In this document: positions 42,126 to 51,013 of the stretch, one piece after another
Layout of the letters: each line of letters begins with the position of its first letter
Position numbering within the stretch: the stretch's first letter is position 1
Assembly: GCA_017308235.1 (NCBI GenBank)
Contig: JAFKFL010000012.1
Location: forward strand, 296,144 to 360,143
Reading direction: 5' to 3'
DNA from: Alphaproteobacteria bacterium
GTDB lineage: Bacteria; Pseudomonadota; Alphaproteobacteria; Reyranellales; Reyranellaceae
Length of the DNA: 64,000 nt
The notes under the pieces: generated by a model
Told to the model about the DNA's origin: nothing
The model's input: only the letters and a program-made list of their open reading frames with translations
The model's database searches: none
Program-made: the position numbers and the translations under genes

Positions 42126-43256
42126 GTGTCGACGAAAGCGCTCAAGGTCTGGTACCGCGTGCACAAATGGACGAGCCTCGTCTGCACGCTGTTCCTGCTG
42201 CTGCTTTGCCTCACCGGCTTGCCGCTGATCTTTGAAGAGGAGATCAACGACTGGACAGGCGCGACCGTGGAACCGAGCGAAGCGGTTTCCGGGGCGCCCT
42301 TTGTAAGCATCGACCGCCTGATCGATGATGCTCGCCGGCGCCTGCCCGATGACACGGTCACGTTCGTCTCCCGCGATCGCGATTCGCCCGCCTGGTTCGT
42401 CGGCATGGCCAAGACCGCGAGCGCGCCGGAGCCAACGGCTGTCTTCAAGTACGATGCGCACACTGGCGCGATGATCCACGACATCCCGCAGCGCCAGGGC
42501 CTCATGTTCACGATCCGCGCGCTGCATGTCGATCTGTTCGCGGGCCTGCCCGGCACGCTGTTCATCGGCGCGGTCGGCCTTTGTTTCCTGGCCTCGATGA
42601 TGTCGGGAATCGTTTTATACGCATCCTTCATGCGCAAGCTCACCTTCGGGACCGTGCGGGCCGCGAAGGCGCCGCGCGCCCGCTGGCTCGACCTGCACAA
42701 TCTGCTTGGCATTGCCACGGCAGCCTGGCTCCTGGTTGTCGCCGTAACGGGTGTGATCAATACCTTGACCTTGCCATTGCTTGGGCTATGGCAGGGCACG
42801 GAGCTCGCCGACATGACGAAAGCCTGGCGTGGACAGCCGCCGCCCTCGACCTTGAGCTCGGCGCAACGCGCCGCGGAGACGGCGCGGGTGGCCGTGCCCG
42901 GCATGGACGTCGCGTTCCTTGGGTTTCCTGGGGGTCTCTTTTCGACGCCTCACCACTACATGGTGTTCATGCGCGGCGACACGACTTTGACTTCTCGTCT
43001 TCTAAAACCAGTCATGATCGATGCTGAGACCGGGACGCTGACCGACAGCCGAACGCTGCCGTGGTACCTGACGGCCATCCTGCTCGCCCAGCCGCTTCAT
43101 TTCGGCGACTACGGCGGCATGCCGCTCAAAATCATCTGGGCGCTGTTTGACCTCGTCGCGATCGTCGTGTTGGCGAGTGGCATCTATCTCTGGGTCGCCC
43201 GGCGCCGGACCTCCTTCGAGTCCCAGCTGGTCGAGATCGAAAGTGTTACCTCGTGA
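42126..43256 (+). CDS. PepSY-associated membrane protein of an iron-uptake operon
   Basis: A 376-residue protein with four membrane helices and two PepSY-like periplasmic segments. It opens VWYRVHKWTSLVCTLFLLLLCLTGLPL, then WTGATVEPSEAV, RALHVDLFAGLPGTLFIGAVGL, WLDLHNLLGIATAAWLLVVAVTGV and a final LWVARRR. Conserved His residues in the helices suggest haem binding, as in PiuB/FsqB-like ferric-siderophore reductases. The chosen start is GTG at 42126, 6 nt after the receptor stop. The 3' end overlaps a 58-codon gene as GTGA. Confidence 0.88.
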   Translation: MSTKALKVWYRVHKWTSLVCTLFLLLLCLTGLPLIFEEEINDWTGATVEPSEAVSGAPFVSIDRLIDDARRRLPDDTVTFVSRDRDSPAWFVGMAKTASAPEPTAVFKYDAHTGAMIHDIPQRQGLMFTIRALHVDLFAGLPGTLFIGAVGLCFLASMMSGIVLYASFMRKLTFGTVRAAKAPRARWLDLHNLLGIATAAWLLVVAVTGVINTLTLPLLGLWQGTELADMTKAWRGQPPPSTLSSAQRAAETARVAVPGMDVAFLGFPGGLFSTPHHYMVFMRGDTTLTSRLLKPVMIDAETGTLTDSRTLPWYLTAILLAQPLHFGDYGGMPLKIIWALFDLVAIVVLASGIYLWVARRRTSFESQLVEIESVTS

Positions 43257-43429
43257 CGCCGGAGCGTGTCTGGGTGCGCATTTGGAGATGGCCCTTGGGC
43301 TTGGCCATGCTCACGGTGTTTGGCCTGCTTGCGGCATTGCTGGGACATGATGCGGTCTGGTGGGGCGTTTCATGGGCGGCACTTGGCGTACCGCTCGTCG
43401 TCATCCTGGCTTGTCTTCTACGATCCTGA
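43253..43429 (+). CDS. 58-residue two-helix membrane protein of the iron operon
   Basis: A GTG start at 43253 overlaps the PepSY gene stop (GTGA), giving a 58-residue product: a basic opening (MTPERVWVRIWRWPLG), two hydrophobic helices (residues about 15-30 and 38-56) and a short tail. It ends at 43429, one base before the convergent hydrolase stop. The coupling and membrane layout suggest an accessory subunit of the PepSY reductase or transporter; I recognise no named family. Confidence 0.68.
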   Translation: MTPERVWVRIWRWPLGLAMLTVFGLLAALLGHDAVWWGVSWAALGVPLVVILACLLRS

Positions 43430-44479
43430 TCAGTCTTTCTCCGGCACGATCGATGGCGCCACCGGCTGATCGGCGCTGGGACGCGGGGGCTCTGCCGGTG
43501 GCGTGGGCGGTGGAGGAGGATCCCGCGGCAGGAAAGCTGCGACGGCGGCGGCGGTGGCCTTGGGATCCTCTTCCATCGGCGCATGGCCGAGCCGGGAGAA
43601 GATCGCAAGCTTGGCGCCCTTGATGTCGTTCTGGAAACGATAGGCGTCGTTCACCGGAAGCTGCTGGTCCTTGGCTCCCCAGATGATGAGGGTGGGCACA
43701 TCGAGATGCCGCAGCGTCGTCGGATCGAGCGGCTCCTGCGTGCGCAGCCGCTGCAGGGTCGCTGGACGATTGCCGGGAAAGCGCTGCAGGTCGCTATAAC
43801 GCCGAAGCCGCTCGGGCGTCACCATCGCCGGATCGGCATAGGTTTCCCGAAGCGCTCGTTGCGCCATCGATTCGGGCTTGAAGTAGACGCCGACGTCGCT
43901 CAGCAGCCCCAGATGGGCGAGCCGTGTCGACAATGCCGCTCCGCCCCCGGTGGCATAGCCCGATGAATCGACCAGGATCAGATGCGTGACGCGCTCCGGC
44001 CGCGTGGCGGCAAAGCTCCAAGCAACGGCGCCGCCCATCGACTGGCCCGCGATCGCGAACCGATCGAGATGCAGCGCGTCGGCCAGCACCTCGATGAAAT
44101 CGGTATAGGCCTCGACCGTATAGTCGCCGCGCGGCCAGGCTCCGGTGAGGCCGTGGCCCGGCAGATCGACGGAAATCAACCGCAGCCGGTCCTTGAGTTC
44201 GCCGACCCAACCCTCCCACACCTGCAGGGACCCCAGCGAGCCGTGAATCATCAGAAGCGGCATGCCGTCGGGCTTGCCTTCATCCCGTACATGGGCGCGC
44301 ACGCCGCCGACATCGACGAACCTGGACTGCGCGTTGGCATAGCGTTCGACCAGCAGCTCGCGGGGCAGGTCGGGCCGATAGGCCCACAGCATCGCGCCCG
44401 CGATCGCGCCCAGCGCAAACAGAAGGTAGAGCGCCCACGGCCGGGCCCGCGCTTCAGCGCGACGGCGACGATGAGGCAT
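43430..44479 (-). CDS. Membrane-anchored alpha/beta-hydrolase
   Basis: A 349-residue protein from the ATG at 44479, with one N-terminal helix (about residues 15-33, LYLLFALGAIAGAMLWAY). The fold markers are LLMIHGSLGSLQVW (oxyanion HG), the nucleophile IAGQSMGGAVAWSFA, the acid in LIIWGAKDQQLPV, and the His in SRLGHAPMEEDP. A Pro-rich tail of about 35 residues follows. It overlaps the upstream channel gene by 26 nt. The substrate is unknown; an esterase or lipase-like role is likely. Confidence 0.88.
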   Translation of the reverse strand: MPHRRRRAEARARPWALYLLFALGAIAGAMLWAYRPDLPRELLVERYANAQSRFVDVGGVRAHVRDEGKPDGMPLLMIHGSLGSLQVWEGWVGELKDRLRLISVDLPGHGLTGAWPRGDYTVEAYTDFIEVLADALHLDRFAIAGQSMGGAVAWSFAATRPERVTHLILVDSSGYATGGGAALSTRLAHLGLLSDVGVYFKPESMAQRALRETYADPAMVTPERLRRYSDLQRFPGNRPATLQRLRTQEPLDPTTLRHLDVPTLIIWGAKDQQLPVNDAYRFQNDIKGAKLAIFSRLGHAPMEEDPKATAAAVAAFLPRDPPPPPTPPAEPPRPSADQPVAPSIVPEKD

Positions 44480-46901
44480 GGTCGGCACTTGAGCTGGGAC
44501 CCTCGACGGCCAGCCGGCCGGCAAGCTTGTCGAGGTCGCGCACCCTGAGTTCGGGCACGGGGCGAGGATCGATGATCTTCTCCTCGACCAGGCGGGCCAG
44601 CAGGTCGCGATTGAGGTCGTTATTGACGATAACCCGGTCGGCGAGCTGCGACACGAACACGAACAGCTCGAAGTCCAGCCCAGTGGTCGTCATCCGCACG
44701 AAGCGCACGATCGGCGCTGGCACGCGCAACACCCGCGGATGGGCCAGCGCTGTTTCGCGCAGGATGGTCTCCAACTTCGTGACGTCGGTCGCAAGGGCAA
44801 CGGTGAGCGAGAGGTCGATGCGGCTCGAGGTGTCGGAATAGGTCCGGTTGATCACCGGATTCTGCAGGAACAGGCTGTTGGGCACGATCACATGCGTGCG
44901 TTGGAAGGTCTCGATCTCGGTGGCGCGGATGTTGATGCGGCGTACGAAACCTTCGTGGCCGTTCACCGACACCCAGTCACCTGCCTTCACCGGCCGCTCC
45001 AGCAGCATGATCACGCCCGAGATCACGTTGTTGGCGATGTTCTGCAGGCCAAGACCAATTCCGACCGACAGCGCGCCCAGCACGATCGCCAGATTGGTGA
45101 AGTCGATGCCGAGCGCGGTGACGCCGATCAGGAGGGCAATGATCACACCGGCATAATTCAAGCCGGCATCGATCGTCTGGCGCAGCGGCAAAGGGGCATC
45201 GACGGTCGGCATCACGCGGTCGCGCACGATGCTGCGCACCAGTCGCAGCAGCAGCATGGTAAGCCCGAAAGCCAGGATCGCCATGCCGATGTTTTCGAGC
45301 GAAATGCGGACCCCGCCGATCCGCACGCCGTGCAGCAATTGCCCGAAGCCGTTCAGGATGGCGTCGATGTCGACGCTCCAGGCGGCGGGAATGCCGATGC
45401 CGAGCAGCACCACCAGCACGAAGTCGATTAGCAGCAGCACGATATTCTGGCCGCGCAGCGTGGCGTCGGCGGGCAGGCCGAGGCGGCGGCGCACCCAGCG
45501 GCCGGTCGTGGTCTCGGGTGCTGCCGCGGCGTCGAGCAGATCGCCGCACAGCCGATGTGCCAGGAGTGCCAGCGCCAGCAGCAGGCAGGTCGAGGCAAGC
45601 GCTGAATGAACGTGCGAAGCGAGCGTGGCATAGCCCAACAGGGCGAAGATGATCGACGCCAGCACCGCTGCCGACAGCACAAGCCGCGCTACTGACCACC
45701 AGGTGCCCCCCACCATCGGCGGCAGCTCCGATCCCGCGGCGCGCGCGGCCTGCCAGGCGCGATCGGACATAGCAGGCAGCGTCAGCAGGGCGACTGTCGT
45801 GGCCAGCACCAGTGCTCCCACGGCGTGTACCGCCTCTCGGTCGCTGCCTTGTGTCAGTGCCACGAAAACGAAATCGACAACGAGGCCGATCGCCATCAGC
45901 CGGCGCAGCGCCGTCGATAGGTGCTGGGCGCTCGAATCGGTGAATGCAAGCACGCGCCAGGCCGGTCGACGCGGCGTAAGCGCGGTCGCGGTGAGTCCGA
46001 CCACAAGCAAGAAGGAGATCACGCGGTTGATCAGCTCGGGCAGCAGATTGTCGATCGGCACCGGCGGATGGCTCGCAGCCAGCAGTTTGCCGATGAGCCA
46101 GACCGCGAGAATGGGCACCAGGACGAGGCCGACACCATCGATGGCGGCGGCGATGGTGCGGTCGCGTTGTCCCGGCTCGGTGGCCTCGCCGCGTCCAAAG
46201 CGCTGTCGGAGCCAGCGGCCGATCCACCAGAGCGCGATGGTAACCAGCGCCCAGAGCGCCAACGGCGAGAGGTCCTCGTCGCCCGACTGAAAGGACGACA
46301 GCCCCTCCCGACCCCAGCTCGCCATCGCCCCTGAGAGCATTCGGATGGCCGAAGCGAATTCCGGTCCAATGCGTTGCCAGACGCTGGGCGAGAGCGGTGA
46401 CAGGCCACGGTGGAGCAACGTCTGCAACACCACCTGGCCGCGCAGCTTGGTCATGCGGTCCAGGAGCTGATCGGCCCGGGCGATGACCACCTCGCATTGC
46501 TTGACCCGGCTTTCGCTGACGGCGGCTTGCTCGGTCAGCCGGTCGCGCTCGGCTTTCACCGCGTCCGTATCGGGCGGCTGGTCGGTGCCGGTCTGCGGCT
46601 CGAGTGGCGCCAGCAGCTTCTTTGTGTCGGCGAGGTCGTTGCGCGCCAGCGCCGCTGCCGCTGCCGCGGCCGCTCGCACGTCGATGGTCTGCTCGCGCAG
46701 CGCGTCGATCTCGCCGGCCTGGATGTCGGTCTGATCGGCGCGATCGCCGATCCGGTCGAGCTGCCGCGTCCATAGGCTGACCAGTTGCGAGAACGGCCGC
46801 TGCGGCGGCGTCCCGGCCTGGGCAAGTGCAGCTTGGGCGAATGCTGTCCCGCCGATGCACAGCACGAGCATCAGGCAGGCCAGGCGAAAGGCGCCTTTCA
46901 T
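44454..46901 (-). CDS. Large mechanosensitive ion channel (MscS superfamily, DUF3772-type N-terminus)
   Basis: An 815-residue protein from ATG 46901, chosen because aggga lies 7-8 nt upstream; ATG 46907 is too close to that site. It has a signal peptide (MKGAFRLACLMLVLCIGGTAFA), a periplasmic coiled-coil region (about 35-165), about ten helices, and the MscS core: GLQNIANNVISGVIMLLERPVKAGDWV, NIRATEIETFQRTHVIVPNS, DTSSRIDLSLTVA. Such channels release osmolytes on hypo-osmotic shock. The hydrolase gene follows in overlap. Confidence 0.92.
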   Translation of the reverse strand: MKGAFRLACLMLVLCIGGTAFAQAALAQAGTPPQRPFSQLVSLWTRQLDRIGDRADQTDIQAGEIDALREQTIDVRAAAAAAAALARNDLADTKKLLAPLEPQTGTDQPPDTDAVKAERDRLTEQAAVSESRVKQCEVVIARADQLLDRMTKLRGQVVLQTLLHRGLSPLSPSVWQRIGPEFASAIRMLSGAMASWGREGLSSFQSGDEDLSPLALWALVTIALWWIGRWLRQRFGRGEATEPGQRDRTIAAAIDGVGLVLVPILAVWLIGKLLAASHPPVPIDNLLPELINRVISFLLVVGLTATALTPRRPAWRVLAFTDSSAQHLSTALRRLMAIGLVVDFVFVALTQGSDREAVHAVGALVLATTVALLTLPAMSDRAWQAARAAGSELPPMVGGTWWSVARLVLSAAVLASIIFALLGYATLASHVHSALASTCLLLALALLAHRLCGDLLDAAAAPETTTGRWVRRRLGLPADATLRGQNIVLLLIDFVLVVLLGIGIPAAWSVDIDAILNGFGQLLHGVRIGGVRISLENIGMAILAFGLTMLLLRLVRSIVRDRVMPTVDAPLPLRQTIDAGLNYAGVIIALLIGVTALGIDFTNLAIVLGALSVGIGLGLQNIANNVISGVIMLLERPVKAGDWVSVNGHEGFVRRINIRATEIETFQRTHVIVPNSLFLQNPVINRTYSDTSSRIDLSLTVALATDVTKLETILRETALAHPRVLRVPAPIVRFVRMTTTGLDFELFVFVSQLADRVIVNNDLNRDLLARLVEEKIIDPRPVPELRVRDLDKLAGRLAVEGPSSSADHASSSPSR

Positions 46902-47062
46902 GATCATTTCCCTAGCACGGGCATCGGAGGGAAGTCCCCAGAATGGACCTTTTTTAGGGAGAGACGGCCACCGGCCGCAGGTGGACTCGGGGGACGAACG
47001 TTGACAGTACCGACATGACGCGGAACCTTGCACACCGAAAAAGTCGATCTCAGGAAGGAAAT

Positions 47063-48169
47063 ATGGCGATGGCCGAGCAAGGTGGCGTGGGCGAAGTTCG
47101 GATAAAACCTGATCGGCTGCATGCTTTTACGGTCGCGCTCTGCCGTGCTGACGGGAGCTCTGCCGAGGAGGCAAAGCTCGTCGCCGACCACCTGGTGCTC
47201 GCCAACCTGTTCGGCCATGACAGCCACGGCGTCGGCATGATGCCGGCCTATATCCAGAACACCAACACCGGCCGTTGCGTCCGTAACCATCATGCAAAGA
47301 TTATCCGCGACAATGGCGCGGTTATTGTGATCGACGGCGGGGCTGGCTATGGCCAGGTCATCGCCAAGGAAGCGATGGATATCGGCATCGAGCGGGCGAA
47401 AAAACACGGCGTCTGCGTCGTCGGCCTCACGAATTCCCACCATATCGGGCGCATTGGGCATTGGGCCGAACAGTGCGCGCGAGCGAGTCTCGTCAGTACT
47501 CACTGGGTGAACGTGCACGGCCACAAGTCGCTGGTGGCGCCGTTCGGCGGCGCCGAGCCGCGTTTCACCACCAATCCCTACTGCACGGCCGTGCCACGCA
47601 AGGGCCGGGAGCCGATCGTGCTCGACTTCGCGACCAGCCAGGTGGCGATGGGCAAGGTGCGCGTGGCCAACAACAAGAAAGTGCAGATGGATCCGGGCCT
47701 GCTGATCGATGCGGAGGGCAAGGCCACCACCGATCCCGGCGTCATGTACAACCCGCCCTTCGGCGCCATCCTGCCGTTCGGTCTGCACAAAGGCGGTGGG
47801 CTCGCCGTGATCTGCGATCTGCTGGCCGGTGCGGTGACCGGCGGTCGCACGCATAGCCCGCGCACCATCAAGAAAGACGGCCACGACATCATCAACAACA
47901 TGCTGTCGATCATCATCGATCCGGAGGCGATGGGCGGCACCGCGTTCTTCGAGGATGAGGTCGAGACCTTCATTCAATGGGTGAAGTCCGCGAAGCCGCA
48001 GCCCGGTGTTGCCGAGGTGCTGGTGCCTGGCGAACCTGAACGCGCGCGCAAGCTCGACCGCGAGAAGAACGGCGTGCCGATCGACGGCACCACCTGGCAA
48101 CAACTCATCGACGTCGCGCGCAAGGTGCGGCTCAATGATACGGAGATACCGCACGCCGCTTCGGCCTGA
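47063..48169 (+). CDS. Ldh-family malate/L-lactate-type NAD(P) dehydrogenase
   Basis: A 368-residue member of the YlbC/ComC (Ldh_2) family, distinct from Rossmann dehydrogenases. Motifs are LADHLVLANLFGHDSHGVGM-like (VADHLVLANLFGHDSHGVGM), GYGQVIAKEAMDIGIERAK, VVGLTNSHHIGRIGHWAEQC and PFGGAEPRFTTNPYC. The conserved His and Ser of the active site are visible in HDSHG. It oxidises a 2-hydroxy acid; malate, lactate and ureidoglycolate remain options. The ATG at 47063 is preceded by aggaagg. A GST gene follows 30 nt later. Confidence 0.9.
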   Translation: MAMAEQGGVGEVRIKPDRLHAFTVALCRADGSSAEEAKLVADHLVLANLFGHDSHGVGMMPAYIQNTNTGRCVRNHHAKIIRDNGAVIVIDGGAGYGQVIAKEAMDIGIERAKKHGVCVVGLTNSHHIGRIGHWAEQCARASLVSTHWVNVHGHKSLVAPFGGAEPRFTTNPYCTAVPRKGREPIVLDFATSQVAMGKVRVANNKKVQMDPGLLIDAEGKATTDPGVMYNPPFGAILPFGLHKGGGLAVICDLLAGAVTGGRTHSPRTIKKDGHDIINNMLSIIIDPEAMGGTAFFEDEVETFIQWVKSAKPQPGVAEVLVPGEPERARKLDREKNGVPIDGTTWQQLIDVARKVRLNDTEIPHAASA

Positions 48170-48199
48170 GGTGGCGGACGGAGAGAGGGAGGACCGATC

Positions 48200-48820
48200 A
48201 TGGCCAAGATGAAGCTCTACTACTCGCCCGCCTCGCCCTATGCCCGAAAGGTGCGGGTGGTGGCCATCGAGACCGGCCTCGACAAGAAGATCGACATGGT
48301 CAACGTGGCTTTGTCGCCGGTGACGCCCAATGCCGATGTCGACAAGCACAATCCGATCGGCAAGATCCCGGTGCTCTCGGTCAAGGGCATGGATCTTTTC
48401 GACTCGCCCGTCATCTGCGAGTACCTCGACACCCAGCACAAGGGCCGCAAGCTCTTTCCCCGCAAGGGACGCGACCGTTGGGTGGCGCTGCGCCAGCAGG
48501 CGATGGGCGATGGGCTCCTCGATGCCGCTTTGCTCGCCCGCTACGAAGGCTTCCTGCGGCCGGAGGAAAGGCGCTGGGCCGACTGGAGCAAGGGCCAGAT
48601 GAAGAAGATCGATGGCGTGCTGGGCCAACTCGAGGCCGAGACCAAGGCGCTGAAGGGCAAGCCCACCATCGGCACCATTTCGGTAGCCTGTGCGCTGGGC
48701 TATCTCGACTTCCGCTTCCCGACCTTCGATTGGCGGGCCAAGCATCCCAAGCTTGCCAAGTGGTTCACCGCGACGGGCAAGACGGCGTCGATCAAGGCGA
48801 CAGTACCGCCGCCAGGTTGA
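48200..48820 (+). CDS. Glutathione S-transferase family protein
   Basis: A 206-residue GST. The N-terminal thioredoxin-like domain opens MKLYYSPASPYARKVRVVA, with the catalytic Ser, and has NPIGKIPVLSVKGMDLFDSPVICEYL, the glutathione-binding cis-Pro and DSP motif. The helical C-domain ends with SVACALGYLDFRFPTFDW (N-capping region). The substrate is unknown. It lies 30 nt after the Ldh-type dehydrogenase and 4 nt before the cupin gene. Confidence 0.9.
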   Translation: MAKMKLYYSPASPYARKVRVVAIETGLDKKIDMVNVALSPVTPNADVDKHNPIGKIPVLSVKGMDLFDSPVICEYLDTQHKGRKLFPRKGRDRWVALRQQAMGDGLLDAALLARYEGFLRPEERRWADWSKGQMKKIDGVLGQLEAETKALKGKPTIGTISVACALGYLDFRFPTFDWRAKHPKLAKWFTATGKTASIKATVPPPG

Positions 48821-48824
48821 CGCA

Positions 48825-49244
48825 ATGACCCTCACGGCCGACGAGATCATCGCCCACCTCGGGCTGCGGCCGCATCCCGAGGGCGGCCACTATCGCGAGA
48901 CGTTTCGTGCCGTCGACCAGCCGAGGGGTGCCAGCACCGCGATTTTCTTTTTGCTGAAGGCAGGCGAGCGCTCGCACTGGCATCGCGTCGATGCCGACGA
49001 GGTCTGGCATCATTACGCCGGCGCTTCGCTCGAGCTGTCGCTGAGCGACGATGGCCACAAGGTACGGCACCTGCGGTTGGGCAGTGACTTCAGCGTTGGC
49101 GAGTTGCCTCAGGCTGTCGCGCCGCGACATGTCTGGCAGGCGGCGCGTTCGCTCGGGCTGTGGACACTCGTCGGCTGCACGGTGGCGCCCGCCTTCGAGT
49201 TCAAGGGCTTCGAATTGGCGCCGCCCGGCTGGGAACCGTCGTAG
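48825..49244 (+). CDS. Cupin-like DUF985 family protein
   Basis: A 139-residue cupin barrel. DUF985 features are LRPHPEGGHYRETF, AIFFLLKAGERSHWHRVDADEVWHHYAG (metal-ligand His/Glu cluster), VAPRHVWQAA, and the closing TVAPAFEFKGFELAPPGW. The biochemical role is unknown; the fold suggests a metal-dependent isomerase or ligand binder. It starts 4 nt after the GST stop and converges with the exporter gene. Confidence 0.9.
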   Translation: MTLTADEIIAHLGLRPHPEGGHYRETFRAVDQPRGASTAIFFLLKAGERSHWHRVDADEVWHHYAGASLELSLSDDGHKVRHLRLGSDFSVGELPQAVAPRHVWQAARSLGLWTLVGCTVAPAFEFKGFELAPPGWEPS

Positions 49245-49246
49245 GC

Positions 49247-50128
49247 TCAGCGTTTCCACATCTCGCGCGAAGCGAGGACGGCACCGGCCGTCACGAGCAA
49301 CGCTGCCAGCAGCAAGGCGCCGGTCGGTTGCGCCAATCCAGACACGATCAGCAGCGCTGTCGACAGGATTGGCGCAGCGTAACTCAACGCGCCGAGCGCG
49401 CGGATATCGCCACGCTTCACGGCATGATCCCAAAGGTAGAACGCCGTGCCCGCCGGGCCGAGGCCAAGTGCCGCCACGGCCAGCCAGGCCTGCGCCGTCG
49501 TCGGCCACACGGTGGTCTCGAACAGCAGATGGCAGATCAATGAAAGCAGAGAGGCTGCGGCACAAAAGGCTGCGATCGCATCGGTTGGCGTCTCGCCGAA
49601 GCGGCGCGACAGCACCGAGTAGAGCGACCAGGTGAAAGCGCAGCCGAGCGCCAGCAGATAACCGGCGAGATGAGCTCCTGCGAAGCTTGCTCCGCGCTCG
49701 AACGCGAGCAAGGCGACGCCGGCGAAGCCCAGGAATGCACCCAGCAAATGCGGCCAGCCGAGCGTCTCGCCGGCCAGCGGTGCGGCCAGCAGCACGATCA
49801 GGAGTGGCCAGAGGTAGTTGACCAGGTTGGCTTCGGCTGGCGGTGCAAGCTGCAATGCCGCGAAGTAGAGCGCGTGATAGCCGAACAGGCCGCCCACTCC
49901 CAGAAGCCAGACCTGCCTTGGCCAGCGGAAGAGATCCCGCCACGCCATGTTGCGAAACCGGGCGCGGGCGATGCCGATTGCGGCCGCGATCGCAAAGGTC
50001 ATGGCCACCATCTGGAAAGGCGGGATCGGACCGGCCAGAACCGAGAGCGTGGCTAGGGCGCCCCATAGCGCGACCGCTCCCAAGCCAGCGGCCATGGCAC
50101 GGCGGCGATCGGTGCCGGCAATCATCAT
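49247..50128 (-). CDS. EamA/DMT-family exporter (YddG-like)
   Basis: A 293-residue, ten-helix protein with two EamA repeats. Repeat 1 starts GAVALWGALATLSVLAG and contains YHALYFAALQLAPPAEANLVNYLWPLLIVLLA; repeat 2 contains GCAFTWSLYSVLSRRF and GPAGTAFYLWDHAVKRGDIRALGALSYAAPILS. This pattern matches YddG-type aromatic amino acid exporters. Its end is 3 nt from the cupin stop (convergent). Tandem ATG codons at 50128 and 50125 leave the exact start open. Confidence 0.88.
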   Translation of the reverse strand: MMIAGTDRRRAMAAGLGAVALWGALATLSVLAGPIPPFQMVAMTFAIAAAIGIARARFRNMAWRDLFRWPRQVWLLGVGGLFGYHALYFAALQLAPPAEANLVNYLWPLLIVLLAAPLAGETLGWPHLLGAFLGFAGVALLAFERGASFAGAHLAGYLLALGCAFTWSLYSVLSRRFGETPTDAIAAFCAAASLLSLICHLLFETTVWPTTAQAWLAVAALGLGPAGTAFYLWDHAVKRGDIRALGALSYAAPILSTALLIVSGLAQPTGALLLAALLVTAGAVLASREMWKR

Positions 50129-50257
50129 GGCTCGCGCATGGAGAAGGCCCTTACCCCTGTCGAGAGCACCCCTATCGAAGCAGCATCACACCGGCCGCGG
50201 CCGATGGGATGCATGCGCCGTCTTTCATGGTTACCATGTCATGACAACAGGGACGGC

Positions 50258-51013
50258 ATGATCTTTCGCCCGACGAATCCGTGGAGTCACCGGCTCGCGC
50301 GCCTGGCTTTTATGCTGGCGTGCCTGTCGGCACCTGTCGTGGCGATTGCCGGCCCGCTGCACCGCTATCTCGGCCTCGATCGCAACCTCGCACTGGATGT
50401 CTTTCGCTTCGGCTTCTACATCGCCGCTGCAGCGATCGCGCTGGCCCTTGCGACCATCCTGCCGACCCGACCGGGCGATCGCCGTCGCGGCTTCGTCGCC
50501 GCGGTCCTGGCGCTGGTGATCGGCGTGGGCGCGGCCTGGGCGCCGCTTGCCTGGCTGAGCCACGCCTATCGCGCGCCCGATCTCACCGACATCACGACTG
50601 ACACCGAGGACCCGCCCAAGCTGGTCGTCACGCTGCAGACGCGGCAGGGAGCGACCAATGGTCCGGCCTACCCGGGCCAGGCCGCGGCCGAGCTGCAGCA
50701 CGCGATCTATCCCGATCTCACGCCGATCCGGCTGGCAGTGCCGCCGAGCGAGGCTTTCAGGCGCATCGATCGCGTGGCGTCGGCGATGGGATGGGAGATC
50801 GTCGCCCGCGCACCCAATGACGGCCGGCTCGAGGCGATCGCGACCAGCCCATGGTTCGGCTTTCGTGACGACATCTCCATCCGCGTCAGGCGCGACGGCG
50901 CGGCTGGCAGTCGGGTCGATATTCGCTCCAAGAGCCGCACCGGGACCTCTGACCTTGGCGTCAATGCCGAGCGGATCCGGACCTTCGCCAGGCTTTTGTT
51001 GGCGGAAAAGTAA
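50258..51013 (+). CDS. DUF1499 membrane protein
   Basis: A 251-residue protein from ATG 50258. Three N-terminal helices (about 13-35, 47-66, 78-98) precede a soluble DUF1499 domain with TDTEDPPKLV, AVPPSEAFRRIDRVASAMGWEIV, EAIATSPWFGFRDDISIRVR and RVDIRSKSRTGTSDLGVNAERI. The function of the family is unknown. It abuts the stop of the convergent sensor kinase gene with no gap. Confidence 0.87.
   Translation: MIFRPTNPWSHRLARLAFMLACLSAPVVAIAGPLHRYLGLDRNLALDVFRFGFYIAAAAIALALATILPTRPGDRRRGFVAAVLALVIGVGAAWAPLAWLSHAYRAPDLTDITTDTEDPPKLVVTLQTRQGATNGPAYPGQAAAELQHAIYPDLTPIRLAVPPSEAFRRIDRVASAMGWEIVARAPNDGRLEAIATSPWFGFRDDISIRVRRDGAAGSRVDIRSKSRTGTSDLGVNAERIRTFARLLLAEK

Noticed and set aside
46904..48850. 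Open frame of about 648 codons on the minus strand over the dehydrogenase and GST genes
   Set aside because: Antisense to two clear enzymes; no ribosome site or domain.
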